A stretch of DNA of 25,955 nucleotides from Deltaproteobacteria bacterium (lineage in GTDB: Bacteria; Desulfobacterota; DSM-4660; Desulfatiglandales; Desulfatiglandaceae), in contig JAFCZI010000027.1 of the NCBI GenBank assembly GCA_019314425.1, positions 1 through 25,955 of the forward strand, read 5' to 3'. Each line of letters opens with the position of its first letter. The first letter of the stretch is position 1. Both the position numbers and the translations under genes were made by a program. Shown here piece after piece: positions 7,906 to 16,365 of this stretch. Under the pieces are notes generated by a model that saw only the letters and a program-made list of their open reading frames with translations, made no database searches and had not been told where the DNA came from.

Positions 7906-10900
7906 TCAGACCTCATCCTTTTGAAGGTCGCGTTTCTTTTCGTAACGGGCAATTTTACCGACCAGCACAAACAGCATGGGATAAAAGAGGACGCCTAACA
8001 ACGTGGCCAGGGTCATCCCTCCCAACAGGGCCATACCCATAACGACCCTGGCTTCGGCGCCCGCGCCTGTGGCAAGCACCAGCGGCAACACCCCCAGGAT
8101 AAAAGAAAATGCCGTCATCAATATGGGCCGAAACCGCAGTTTTGCGGATTTCACCGCCGCGTCAAACAACGAAAGGCCCTTGTCGAATTCCAGTTTAGCA
8201 AACTCCACTATCAAGATCGCGTTCTTCGCCGCCATGGCGATCAGCATCACCAGAGCGATCTGCGCAAAGACATTCAATTCAAAGCTTTCACTGTACAACC
8301 GAGCCACATACAGGGCCAGGAACGCGCCGAAAATGGCAAAGGGCGTTCCCAGTAAAATACTGAAGGGCAACGACCAGCTTTCATACTGGGCCGCCAGAAT
8401 CAAAAACACGAAAACCAGGGAAAAGACGAAGACCATGGATCCGGTGCCAGCGGATTGCTTTTCCTGAAAACTCATATTGCTCCACGCATACCCCATGCCG
8501 TCCGCTAACACCTTGGCGGCGGTTTCTTCCAGGGCCGCCATGGCCTGGGTCGAGGTAAATCCTTTGGCCGGAGAGCCGGTCAACTCCACGGAGCGGTACA
8601 GGTTGTAACGGTTGGTATAATCAGGCCCCACGATGTTCTCAATATTGACAAAAGTGGAAAGTGGCACGCTCGTCCCCTGGTTGTTGTTCACGTAGAACAG
8701 TTCCACCTGACTCTCCTTGAGCCGATACTGGGGTTCAGCCTGGACATACACCTTGTAGAGTCTTCCGAAGCGATTGAAATCATTCACATAGGAGCCACCC
8801 AGGAAGGCCCCCAGGGTGTTGTAGATATCGTTCAGATTGACCCCTGCCTTCAGAGCCTTGTCCTTGTTGATTTCAACGTAGCGCTGGGGCACTGAGGCGC
8901 GGAAGGTCGTAAAAATAGCTCCGATTTCAGGGCGCTGGGAGGCCGCCTGAATGAATTGGATAGCCTGATCCGCCAGGTAGGCCGGCGTATTCCCCCGCTT
9001 GTCCTGAATCATCAGGGTAAATCCGGAACCGCTGCCCAGGCCCGGAATGGCGGGGGGACCAAAGGCAAACACCTGGGCCTCATTGACATTGAGATAAAAA
9101 TCCGCGTTCAAAAGCGCCACCATTTCTTTGGCCGTTTTCTGTCGCAGGCCCCAGTCCTTCAAAGAGACGAAAATAAAACCCGAATTGGAACTCATGCTGT
9201 TGGACAGCAGACTGAATCCGGCGGCCGTGGTGGTGAATTCCACTTCCTCATATTTTTTGATGATTTTTTCCACCTTCCGGGAAACCACATCGCACCGCTG
9301 AAGGGACGCCGCATCGGGAAGCTGAATATTGACCATCAGATACCCCATGTCTTCTTCCGGCATAAAGCCACCCGGCACCAGTTTGCCCAGAAAACCCATG
9401 CCCACGGTAATAATCAGGATAAACACAACACCGATGGCAATTTTCCGGGCAACAACTTTCGTAAAGCCCACATATATGCGGGTGGTTTTGTCAAAAAGCT
9501 TGTTAAACAATCTGAAAAAGGCGCCCAACGGCCCCCGCATGGGCTTCTGCTTTCTGAGCAGCAAGGCGCACAGGGCCGGGCTCAGGGTCAGGGCGTTCAC
9601 CGATGAAAAGAGCACCGACACCGCGACGGTAATGGCAAACTGCTGGTAGAGACTGCCGGTAATACCCCCCATGATGGCCACCGGAATAAACACCGACACC
9701 AGCACCAGGGTGGTGGCGATCACGGGCGCCGTCACCTCATCCATGGCTTTGAGAGTGGCGCTTTTAGGGTCCAGGCCGTTTTCAATGTTGACCTGAACAG
9801 CTTCCACCACAATGATGGCGTCATCCACCACAATGCCGATGGCCAACACCAGTCCCAGAAGTGACAGCACATTGATGGTGAAGCCGATGATGGGGAACAC
9901 GATAAAGGCCCCCACCAGAGAAACGGGGATGGCGATGGTGGGAATCAGTGCCGCCCGCCAGTCCTGAATAAAGATGAACACCACCAGAATCACCAGGGCC
10001 AGGGCAATAAAGAGGGTTTCAATAATTTCATCAATACCCGCCGAAATGGCCAGGGTGGTATCCAGGGAAATATCGTAGCGAAGGCTTTCCGGAAAAGAAC
10101 CGGAAAGCTCCTTCATGGTCTGTTTGACTTGCCGGGCCAGCTCCACCGCGTTGGAGCCGGGGGCCTGATACACGCCGATCATGGCGCAGGAGTTGCCATT
10201 GAGCCGGGTAAAAGCGTTATAGGTTTCAACACCCAGCTCCACGCGGGCCACATGCTTGATCTTGACCTGAGCCCCGTCATCGGTGGTGCGAATCACCACA
10301 TCACCGAACTGCTTTTCGGACTGTAGCCGTTCCGGCAGCCGCACGGTGTAGGTAAACTCCGTCCCCGGCGGCGCCGGCTCCGCGCCGAACTTACCCCCCG
10401 GCACGATCACACTCTGGGCGCGCAGGGCATCCATGATTTCCGGCACGGTAATACCCATCTGGGCCAGCCGGTCCGGTTTGATCCAGATACGCATGGAGTA
10501 ATCGCTGGCGCCGATGACGTTGACCCGCCCGATGCCCTTGATGCGTGACAGGATGTCCTTGATGTTGATCAGCGCATAATTCCCCAGCCAGTGCTGATCA
10601 TAACGGCCGTCTTCAGAAGTGACGGCAATGAGCATGAGGATATTGGGAAGGGATTTCTCGGTGGTCACCCCGTACCGTTTCACCTCTTCCGGGAGCTTTG
10701 CCGTAGCCGCAGCCACCCGGTTTTGGGTAAACACGGTGTTCATATCCGGATCCGTGCCGATGTCAAAAGAGGTCTGGATGGTCATGGTGCCGTCGTTGGC
10801 ATTGGTGGACTTCATGTAAATCATATTGTCCACACCGTTGATCTGCTGCTCCAGCGGCGTGGCCACGGACTGCTCAACACTGATGGCATCAGCGCCGGTA

Positions 10901-11100
10901 TAGGTGGCGCGCACTTCCACGATGGGCGGGGTAATATCGGGGTATTGCTCCACGGGCAGGGCCTTTAAGAACACAACCCCGACAATCACCGTCACAATGG
11001 CGATCACCATGGCGACAATGGGTCTTTTGACAAAAAAATTACCCTTAGCGGCCTGGCCGGTCTGGTTTGTCTCTTTGGCCTGTTTTGATTGATCCGTCAT
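7906..11100 (-). CDS. RND multidrug efflux pump, AcrB/HAE1 family
   Basis: A 1064-residue inner-membrane proton-driven pump of the hydrophobe/amphiphile efflux type. The N-terminus shows FFVKRPIVAMVIAIVTVIVG, the first membrane helix. Helix 4 carries the proton-relay pair Asp426-Asp427 (GIVVDDAIIVVE), and helix 10 carries Lys959 (AKNAILIVEF), the partner lysine in AcrB. Two large periplasmic loops of normal size lie between helices 1-2 and 7-8. There is no sign of truncation. Its start overlaps the stop of the membrane-fusion gene as TAATG, and the outer-membrane factor follows within 6 bases, so the three form one operon. The substrate cannot be told from sequence; solvents, detergents, bile-like compounds or drugs are typical of the family. 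Confidence 0.96.
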   Translation of the reverse strand: MTDQSKQAKETNQTGQAAKGNFFVKRPIVAMVIAIVTVIVGVVFLKALPVEQYPDITPPIVEVRATYTGADAISVEQSVATPLEQQINGVDNMIYMKSTNANDGTMTIQTSFDIGTDPDMNTVFTQNRVAAATAKLPEEVKRYGVTTEKSLPNILMLIAVTSEDGRYDQHWLGNYALINIKDILSRIKGIGRVNVIGASDYSMRIWIKPDRLAQMGITVPEIMDALRAQSVIVPGGKFGAEPAPPGTEFTYTVRLPERLQSEKQFGDVVIRTTDDGAQVKIKHVARVELGVETYNAFTRLNGNSCAMIGVYQAPGSNAVELARQVKQTMKELSGSFPESLRYDISLDTTLAISAGIDEIIETLFIALALVILVVFIFIQDWRAALIPTIAIPVSLVGAFIVFPIIGFTINVLSLLGLVLAIGIVVDDAIIVVEAVQVNIENGLDPKSATLKAMDEVTAPVIATTLVLVSVFIPVAIMGGITGSLYQQFAITVAVSVLFSSVNALTLSPALCALLLRKQKPMRGPLGAFFRLFNKLFDKTTRIYVGFTKVVARKIAIGVVFILIITVGMGFLGKLVPGGFMPEEDMGYLMVNIQLPDAASLQRCDVVSRKVEKIIKKYEEVEFTTTAAGFSLLSNSMSSNSGFIFVSLKDWGLRQKTAKEMVALLNADFYLNVNEAQVFAFGPPAIPGLGSGSGFTLMIQDKRGNTPAYLADQAIQFIQAASQRPEIGAIFTTFRASVPQRYVEINKDKALKAGVNLNDIYNTLGAFLGGSYVNDFNRFGRLYKVYVQAEPQYRLKESQVELFYVNNNQGTSVPLSTFVNIENIVGPDYTNRYNLYRSVELTGSPAKGFTSTQAMAALEETAAKVLADGMGYAWSNMSFQEKQSAGTGSMVFVFSLVFVFLILAAQYESWSLPFSILLGTPFAIFGAFLALYVARLYSESFELNVFAQIALVMLIAMAAKNAILIVEFAKLEFDKGLSLFDAAVKSAKLRFRPILMTAFSFILGVLPLVLATGAGAEARVVMGMALLGGMTLATLLGVLFYPMLFVLVGKIARYEKKRDLQKDEV

Positions 11101-12257
11101 TATTTCTTTTCTTCGTCCTTGAGAGGCACATCAACCACCTTCGCCTCCACAACGGTACCGTCTTTGACTTTCTGAAGCCCCTCGTAAACCACTTTCTCAC
11201 CCGCTTTCAACCCTTCCCGGATGAGCCAGAAGGATTCGATCTTCGGCCCCACCTTGACCTCTTTCATTTGTATTTTGTTTTCAGCGCCCAACACATACAC
11301 ACTGAAGGTCCCTTGAAGTTCCACCACACAGCGCTGGGGGATGAGAATCCCATCTTTTACCACCGCAATCTCCCCTTTTACCTTGGCAAACTGACCCGGG
11401 CGAAGCAGCTCATCGGGATTGGGGAAGGAGGCCTGAATCAAAAGAGCGCCGGTCTGGGGATCCACCTCCCGGTTGATAAAATCAGCCTTGCCCTTGTGCT
11501 TGTATATGGATCCATCAGACAAAATCAGCTCCAGATTCGCTTTTTCCACCTCATCAACCTGACCTTTGTCGTTCTGCTCCAGATGGCGCCGCATGAACAT
11601 GAGATACTGGCTTTCCGTGATAAAAAACTGAACCAGCACCGTGTCAATACGTGATACCGTATTCAGTAAGATGGGACTGGGTTGACGGCCTACAAAATCC
11701 CCCACTTTGGCTTTGGTCTTACCGATGATGCCCGAGATGGGTGAATAGACCTTGGTATAGCCCAGTTGGATTTTTGCGGCCCGAAGATTGGCCTTCGCCG
11801 CCTTCACCTGGCTTATTCCCACCTCATACTGGGCCACAGCCGAATCCAGATCGCTCTGGCTGACCGCCTTTTCCTTCGCCAGGGGTTTAATGCGGTTCAG
11901 ATAAGTCTGTGCTTCCGTCTTTATCGTTTCAGCGGCGGCCACACCACTCATCTTGGCCGCCACGACCGCCTCGAACTGCTGACTTTCCAGCGTATAGAGC
12001 AGCGCCCCCTTCTTAACCGGAAATCCCTCCTCAAAATGGATCCCTTCCAGATAGCCCTCCACACGTGCCGAAATACCGATATCCTTAAACCCGTAAACCT
12101 GCCCCACAAACTCCTGATAAATGGGCACTTCACGGGCGACAGTCTCATACACCGTCACTTTGGGCGAGGGCGGGGGCTGTTCGGTCTCTTCCTTTGCAAC
12201 ACACGAAAACAGGGTGACGAAAAGAAAGCCTATAAAGATCATTTCTATTTTTTTCAT
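11100..12257 (-). CDS. RND membrane-fusion (periplasmic adaptor) lipoprotein
   Basis: A 385-residue adaptor of the AcrA/MexA type that joins the pump to the outer-membrane channel. The N-terminal signal ends in the lipobox LFSC with Cys19. The order is as expected: a barrel-sandwich half (EVPIYQEFVGQVYG, then ARVEGYLEGIHFEEGFPVKKG), an alpha-helical hairpin (about residues 100-165), the second lipoyl half (IQLGYTKVYSPISGIIG), a beta-barrel and a membrane-proximal domain. I start at the ATG at 12257, because it gives a lipoprotein signal at once; the same frame runs up to 12401 without added domain sequence. The ribosome site is weak (GGAAAA). The stop shares one base with the pump start. Confidence 0.93.
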   Translation of the reverse strand: MKKIEMIFIGFLFVTLFSCVAKEETEQPPPSPKVTVYETVAREVPIYQEFVGQVYGFKDIGISARVEGYLEGIHFEEGFPVKKGALLYTLESQQFEAVVAAKMSGVAAAETIKTEAQTYLNRIKPLAKEKAVSQSDLDSAVAQYEVGISQVKAAKANLRAAKIQLGYTKVYSPISGIIGKTKAKVGDFVGRQPSPILLNTVSRIDTVLVQFFITESQYLMFMRRHLEQNDKGQVDEVEKANLELILSDGSIYKHKGKADFINREVDPQTGALLIQASFPNPDELLRPGQFAKVKGEIAVVKDGILIPQRCVVELQGTFSVYVLGAENKIQMKEVKVGPKIESFWLIREGLKAGEKVVYEGLQKVKDGTVVEAKVVDVPLKDEEKK

Positions 12258-12359
12258 TTTATTTTTTCCATTGGGATAATGAAATGAGGCAGTGTCTTCA
12301 TGGACAAGGAAACCGTATCTGTTCAACTTCTTGTCCCCCTTGCTACCAAAATTTCCGGT

Positions 12360-12368
12360 ATTGTACCA
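12360..12368 (-). promoter_or_regulatory. Possible extended -10 promoter for the efflux operon
   Basis: On the minus strand the string TGGTACAAT matches an extended -10 element (TG-N-TATAAT with one mismatch) about 100 bases before the membrane-fusion gene start. No good -35 box lies at the usual distance. I looked for a sigma-54 -24/-12 site, because of the nearby activator gene, and found none with correct spacing in this gap. Confidence 0.3.
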
Positions 12369-12427
12369 GAAGAAACTCCGTAAGCATATCCAGGGGTCCA
12401 ATCATGATCATCAGGCACCGGAAGGCA

Positions 12428-14563
12428 TCACCCTTCCCGGTTCTGTGCCTGGATGGCCGTGATGGCTACGGTATTAACAATATCCGCAACAAGGCAGCCA
12501 CGGGACAGGTCATTAACCGGCTTATTTAAGCCCTGGAGAATCGGACCGATAGCCACAGCGCCTGATGCACGCTGCACCGCCTTATAGGTGTTATTGCCCG
12601 TATTGAGATCAGGAAAAATAAAGATTGTGGCCTTGCCCGCGACCTCACTGTCAGGCATCTTCTTACTCGCCACAGTGGCATCGATGGCCGCATCATACTG
12701 GATGGGCCCATCGATCCTCAGATCCGGCCTGCGCTTTTTGGCAATCCCCACAGCCTGCCGAACCTGCTCCACGTCTGCCCCTGCACCGGAAGTACCGCTG
12801 GCGTAGGAAAGCATGGCCACGATTGGCTCTATGCCGAACATTTGTGCAGTCTTTACCGAACTGATCGCAATTTCAGCCAGTTGTTCCGGATTGGGGTTTG
12901 GGTTTACCGCACAGTCGCCATAGACCAGAACCCGGGTATGAAAACACATCAGAAAGACAGAAGAAACAACCAGGACATCGGGAGGGGTTCGGATAAACTG
13001 AAAGGCCGGCCGGATCGTATGAGCAGTGGTATGGGACGCACCGGACACCATGCCGTCAACCATATTCTGATGCACCATCATGGTGCCGAAATAACTGACA
13101 TCCGCCATCACATCCAGGGCGTTATCCATGGTCAACCCTTTGTGTTTCCGCAACTGAAAAAGGGTATCCGCAAATTCATGCCGCAGCATGGACGTCTGCG
13201 GATCTATGAAATTTACGCCGGCAAGGGTGAGTCCCAGGCTTGATGCCCGGGCCCGCAGTTTCTTTTCCGTGAGTCCCAGGCTTGATGCCCGGGCCCGCAG
13301 TTTCTTTTCCTCACCCAGTATGGTCAACGCCACCACATCCCGCAGGCGCAGCAGCTCTGCGGCCTGCAGGATACGGTCATCGCCCCCCTCCGGCAGCACA
13401 ATATGTTTGCGATCCCGCCGGGCCCGCTGAAAAAGTGAGTATTCAAACATCAGAGGGGACAGGATGGTGGATGGGTTCACCCGGATTTTCTCTTCCAAAG
13501 CGACGACGTCAACGCTGTTTTCAAACACACCAAGGGCCCTGGCGATCTTACATTCATTTTCCGGGTGCAACCGGCCTCGGACTGCGGTCGCCTGCATGGC
13601 AGTACGGTAGGTATCGCCGGCAACGCGATATATGGGAATCGCCAGATCATCCAGCCCGTCAAGGAGTTTCAGAACGGAAGGGTCCGGTGTTATGTTGCCG
13701 GAGAGCAACAGACCCACCGGAGAAGGATAATTCTTTGAGGCAATAGCCGCAAGGGTGGTAAAGATAATATCCGATCGGTCACCCGGAGTAATGATCAGAT
13801 CGTCCTTTTTCAGATAGTCAAGAAAGTTGGCAGGCCCCATGGCCGCCACCTTAAAACCCGCCACATCACGATGTAAGCCGTCTCGAGGTCCGCTGAACCA
13901 CTCCGCGTGAAGATCCTGAACAATCTCCGCCACAGTGGGATTGCCAAGGCTTTCCACTTGAGGAAGAAGATCAATGGCAATATCGCCGCCAAAGGTTTTC
14001 TGCAGCACTTCCCCTGCCACCTCAAGGATATCCGGGTCAACCCGGTTGACAATGATAGCCAGCAACGGCGTTTGCAACCGACGAAAACTCTTTTCCGCAA
14101 CCTTGACATTCTCCAGCAGCTCAGGGACGGTGGCCCCGTATCCTGAAGACACGTACAATGTTGGACAACCAAGCTCTCTTGAGATACACACTAACAGAGT
14201 AGAGTCAAAGGCTTCGGGCAACTGAGCGATATCCGGCCCCTCGCAAAGCAGAAAATCACACGCTTCTTCCGCCTCATTGAATTTTGCGACAATCTCACGG
14301 AAAAGACGATTCTCTTCCCCTGCGGCAATCCAGGTTTTTGCCTGCTCATGCGTGACACCGACCATCTGTTCAGGCTGCAAACAGATAGAAAAGCGGCTGG
14401 AGAGCAGCTCAATATGATCGTCCTCATCTGCTGCGGTCGGAGCAATAGAGCGAAAAAAGCCGAGCCGCTCCACCCTGCGGGAGAGAGCCTCCATGACACC
14501 CAGGGTAACCATCAGTTTCCCGCTGTTCGGTTCAAAACTTGAGATATAAAGACTTTCAGGCAT
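12428..14563 (-). CDS. pta: Phosphate acetyltransferase, long form
   Basis: Pta interconverts acetyl-CoA and acetyl phosphate, the step that couples acetate metabolism to ATP through acetate kinase. The 711-residue protein is the long form. It has an N-terminal BioD/P-loop-like domain (YISSFEPNSGKLMV, where the usual Ser/Thr after GK is Leu), a DRTGG-like regulatory domain (LIITPGDRSDII, about 270), and the catalytic PTA domain from about 390. Key blocks of the last are IVLPEGGDDRILQAAELL, MVHQNMVDGMVSGASHTTAH, YASGTSGAGADVEQVRQAV and FPDLNTGNNTYKAVQR. Residues about 419-446 are a perfect two-copy repeat of a 14-residue unit (EKKLRARASSLGLT), caused by a 42-bp DNA duplication; without it the length would be 697. 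An AGGGAG ribosome site lies 9 bases before the ATG. Acetate kinase, often adjacent, is not in the window. Confidence 0.95.
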   Translation of the reverse strand: MPESLYISSFEPNSGKLMVTLGVMEALSRRVERLGFFRSIAPTAADEDDHIELLSSRFSICLQPEQMVGVTHEQAKTWIAAGEENRLFREIVAKFNEAEEACDFLLCEGPDIAQLPEAFDSTLLVCISRELGCPTLYVSSGYGATVPELLENVKVAEKSFRRLQTPLLAIIVNRVDPDILEVAGEVLQKTFGGDIAIDLLPQVESLGNPTVAEIVQDLHAEWFSGPRDGLHRDVAGFKVAAMGPANFLDYLKKDDLIITPGDRSDIIFTTLAAIASKNYPSPVGLLLSGNITPDPSVLKLLDGLDDLAIPIYRVAGDTYRTAMQATAVRGRLHPENECKIARALGVFENSVDVVALEEKIRVNPSTILSPLMFEYSLFQRARRDRKHIVLPEGGDDRILQAAELLRLRDVVALTILGEEKKLRARASSLGLTEKKLRARASSLGLTLAGVNFIDPQTSMLRHEFADTLFQLRKHKGLTMDNALDVMADVSYFGTMMVHQNMVDGMVSGASHTTAHTIRPAFQFIRTPPDVLVVSSVFLMCFHTRVLVYGDCAVNPNPNPEQLAEIAISSVKTAQMFGIEPIVAMLSYASGTSGAGADVEQVRQAVGIAKKRRPDLRIDGPIQYDAAIDATVASKKMPDSEVAGKATIFIFPDLNTGNNTYKAVQRASGAVAIGPILQGLNKPVNDLSRGCLVADIVNTVAITAIQAQNREG
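13227..13310. repeat. Perfect 42-bp tandem duplication inside pta
   Basis: Positions 13227-13268 and 13269-13310 are identical over all 42 bases. The unit is a multiple of three, so the reading frame of pta is kept and 14 residues are added at the start of the catalytic domain. Perfect identity points to a recent event or an assembly artefact. Confidence 0.97.
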
Positions 14564-15075
14564 CAGCGTCTGCTCCCTGTCGGTTTACCATCTCCCCGGC
14601 CCCTATGACTCGACCATCCTTTCCAATTCGTTGTAAGGTCCTGTCCGCAAATAGGTCACAGCGTCCAGGCGCACATAATGGAATCTCCTTAATTTTCGTT
14701 AGGGTTCATAACCAAAAAAGTAAAGATTCGGCCCGCAGCACCCCATCTTCGCCTATTTTGGTCTACTCACATAGCATTATAGCTCGTAGCAAGTGACCAG
14801 ATACCAGAATTTGCGACTAATTATCTGAAATATAAATTAAAACCAACTGAGACTAGTATCAATTCATCTGCGAAGGACCATAGTATGCTACGCAGTCCCA
14901 GGTAGACGAATATGAAGCGCTGGCCAAACATTCACATTGTAAGCCGAACCTTTACCCAAAAATGCTCTGAAAAGGCGGGCGTTGTTATTTCGGATTTGCC
15001 TGCAAAAATGGGCTCCCACGAGCGTGAAAGCCCCTTGCGCAGGTTGATAATCATCAAGAAACCAGTTTAATAAAA
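14564..15075. other. Intergenic region upstream of pta, 512 bases
   Basis: This holds the pta ribosome site, a strong AAGGAG site (14685-14690) followed by very short frames (see separate entry), and a perfect TATAAT on the minus strand at 14776-14781 with no matching -35 box at the right distance. From 14888 to 15075 a 63-codon minus-strand frame (starting MILLNWFLDDYQPAQGAF) has no recognisable family and no ribosome site; it may be a relic. The middle is AT-rich. No RNA gene was recognised. Confidence 0.4.
14603..14690 (-). promoter_or_regulatory. Possible leader ORF and ribosome site upstream of pta
   Basis: A strong AAGGAG (14685-14690) is followed at 8 bases by an ATG frame of six codons (MCAWTL, 14656-14676) and at 10 bases by a GTG frame of 23 codons (14603-14674, starting MRLDAVTYLRTGPYNEL). 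The longer frame ends about 40 bases before the pta ATG. Either could be a leader peptide, or the site could be left over from a lost gene. A third frame here also reads protein-like but lacks a start, which favours a decayed gene. Confidence 0.3.
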
Positions 15076-16011
15076 TCAAGCCTTTTTATTGACCCGGAAG
15101 GTCTCATCCCCTTTCTCAAAAAAATCGATGATCTGTGTAACGGCTGCCACACCGGAATTGATATTGGCCTCGGCGGTCTGAGCGCCCATCTTCTTGGCGG
15201 TGAAAAAACTCCGGTCTCCGCTGATGGTACAGATTTCGTCCTTGCAGTCCGGGGTCAGGTCCGATCCGTAGCAGAAATCCGGTCTTTCAGAAAACATTTT
15301 CTTTAAACCGTCCTCATCGATGACTTCTTTTCGAGCCGTGTTGATGAGGGCCGCGCCTTCTTTCATTTTGCTCAGCAATTCAAAATTAATGGAATTGACG
15401 GTTTCCGCATTCCCCGGAATGTGAAGACTGACAAAATCACAGGTGGCATAGAGCTCTTCCCGCGATTCCACCGGTTTAACCCCGTCCGCCTCCATGATGC
15501 TTTTGTCCACATAAGGGTCATGGGCGTAAACATCCATGCCGAAACCCTTTCCCAGCCGCGCCACACATTTTCCCGCGTTGCCATAGGCATGAATCCCAAT
15601 AGATTTGCCTCTCAATTCCGTACCCGGCTTTCCCATGTATTGCTTCCGAACCAGGTTGAGCATCATGCCGAAGACCAGCTCGGAAACCGCGTTACTGTTC
15701 TGCCCCGGCGTATTCATAACACAAATGCCTTTTTCGGTGGCCGCTTCACAGTCGACATTGTCGTAGCCGGCCCCGCCACGCGCCACCACCTTCAGGTTTT
15801 TGGCGGCTGCCAGCACTTCCCGGGTAACTTTATCACTGCGGATAATGAGCCCATCCACATCTTTTACGGCGTCCAGCAGGTCCTGCTTATCCGTATAGTT
15901 TTCAAGCAGCCGCAGTTCAAAATCCGGTTTTTTTGCAACCACCTCTTTCATGCGATCCACAGCGGCTTTAGCAAACGGTTTTTCGGTGGCAACCAGTATT
16001 ACTTTTGACAT
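15076..16011 (-). CDS. serA: D-3-phosphoglycerate dehydrogenase, short lysine type
   Basis: This NAD-dependent enzyme would oxidise 3-phosphoglycerate to 3-phosphohydroxypyruvate, the first step of serine synthesis. At 311 residues it lacks the C-terminal ACT regulatory domain of long SerA. Residues 1-98 and about 290-311 form the substrate domain, and 99-289 the nucleotide domain with HAYGNAG at 141-147. The catalytic Arg227 is in INTAR. The usual His of the PHIGAST motif is replaced: the segment reads AKKMGAQT, with Lys274 in the His place. This is the mark of the type III-K enzymes known from Entamoeba and found in Bacteroidetes. A GGGAG site lies 7 bases before the ATG. A good promoter lies about 120 bases upstream. 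serC is not next to it. A relative acting on another 2-hydroxyacid cannot be fully excluded. Confidence 0.85.
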   Translation of the reverse strand: MSKVILVATEKPFAKAAVDRMKEVVAKKPDFELRLLENYTDKQDLLDAVKDVDGLIIRSDKVTREVLAAAKNLKVVARGGAGYDNVDCEAATEKGICVMNTPGQNSNAVSELVFGMMLNLVRKQYMGKPGTELRGKSIGIHAYGNAGKCVARLGKGFGMDVYAHDPYVDKSIMEADGVKPVESREELYATCDFVSLHIPGNAETVNSINFELLSKMKEGAALINTARKEVIDEDGLKKMFSERPDFCYGSDLTPDCKDEICTISGDRSFFTAKKMGAQTAEANINSGVAAVTQIIDFFEKGDETFRVNKKA

Positions 16012-16140
16012 TTCAAAACTCCCTATCTTTTAGAATTAAACCAATGGGTTCTGGATGAACCGCAAAAGCCAGCTCATCCAAATGCAAACGAATCGTCCCG
16101 AAACTGCTCAGGGCCTATTCTGCTTCCGAAAGGAAGACGT

Positions 16141-16169
16141 ATTCTACACGGGTCGATGAATTCAATCAA
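16141..16169 (-). promoter_or_regulatory. Sigma-70-like promoter for serA
   Basis: On the minus strand TTGATT (16164-16169) and TAGAAT (16141-16146) are separated by exactly 17 bases. The -10 box matches the consensus at five of six positions and the -35 box at four. Transcription would begin near 16134, giving a leader of about 120 bases. Confidence 0.55.
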
Positions 16170-16281
16170 GCAATAAATTACGCCATATTATTGGATCAAT
16201 TCGTAACTTTTTTACGATGGCGTCAAGATTTGAGTCTGACGCTGAAATTGAGCAAAAGGGGGTGTTTTGCAAGGTCTCATC

Positions 16282-16310
16282 TTGACACCCTGCCCACACT
16301 CTTTTAAACT
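16282..16310 (+). promoter_or_regulatory. Sigma-70-like promoter for the coaBC operon
   Basis: A perfect TTGACA (16282-16287), a 17-base spacer and TAAACT (16305-16310, four of six consensus positions) lie about 55 bases before the coaBC start. Just after the expected start point the 7-base string TATACTG occurs twice in direct orientation (16320-16326 and 16329-16335), a possible operator. Confidence 0.6.
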
Positions 16311-16365
16311 GATCCTACGTATACTGCATATACTGTCAAACTCTCTCGATATGTAAGGAGAAGCC

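Larger units (their letters stand above)
16012..16365. other. Divergent promoter region between serA and coaBC
   Basis: This 354-base region has no gene. It holds a minus-strand promoter for serA (16141-16169), a plus-strand promoter for coaBC (16282-16310), a second copy of the possible dispersed repeat (16206-16226), and two small hairpins in the serA leader: CTTCC-GAAA-GGAAG near 16118-16134, and 6-bp GGATGA/TCATCC arms near 16050-16080. Confidence 0.6.

Noticed and set aside
8956-9606. Long plus-strand frame of 216 codons inside the RND pump gene
   Set aside because: It is a shadow frame opposite a clearly real pump gene; its composition is His- and Gly-rich with no domain.
12258-12401. 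48-residue N-terminal extension of the membrane-fusion protein
   Set aside because: The lipoprotein signal starts at 12257; the extension has no domain character and would place the signal inside the chain.
14888-15079. 63-codon minus-strand frame between serA and pta
   Set aside because: No ribosome site and no family resemblance; it may be a relic or chance frame and is only mentioned in the intergenic entry.
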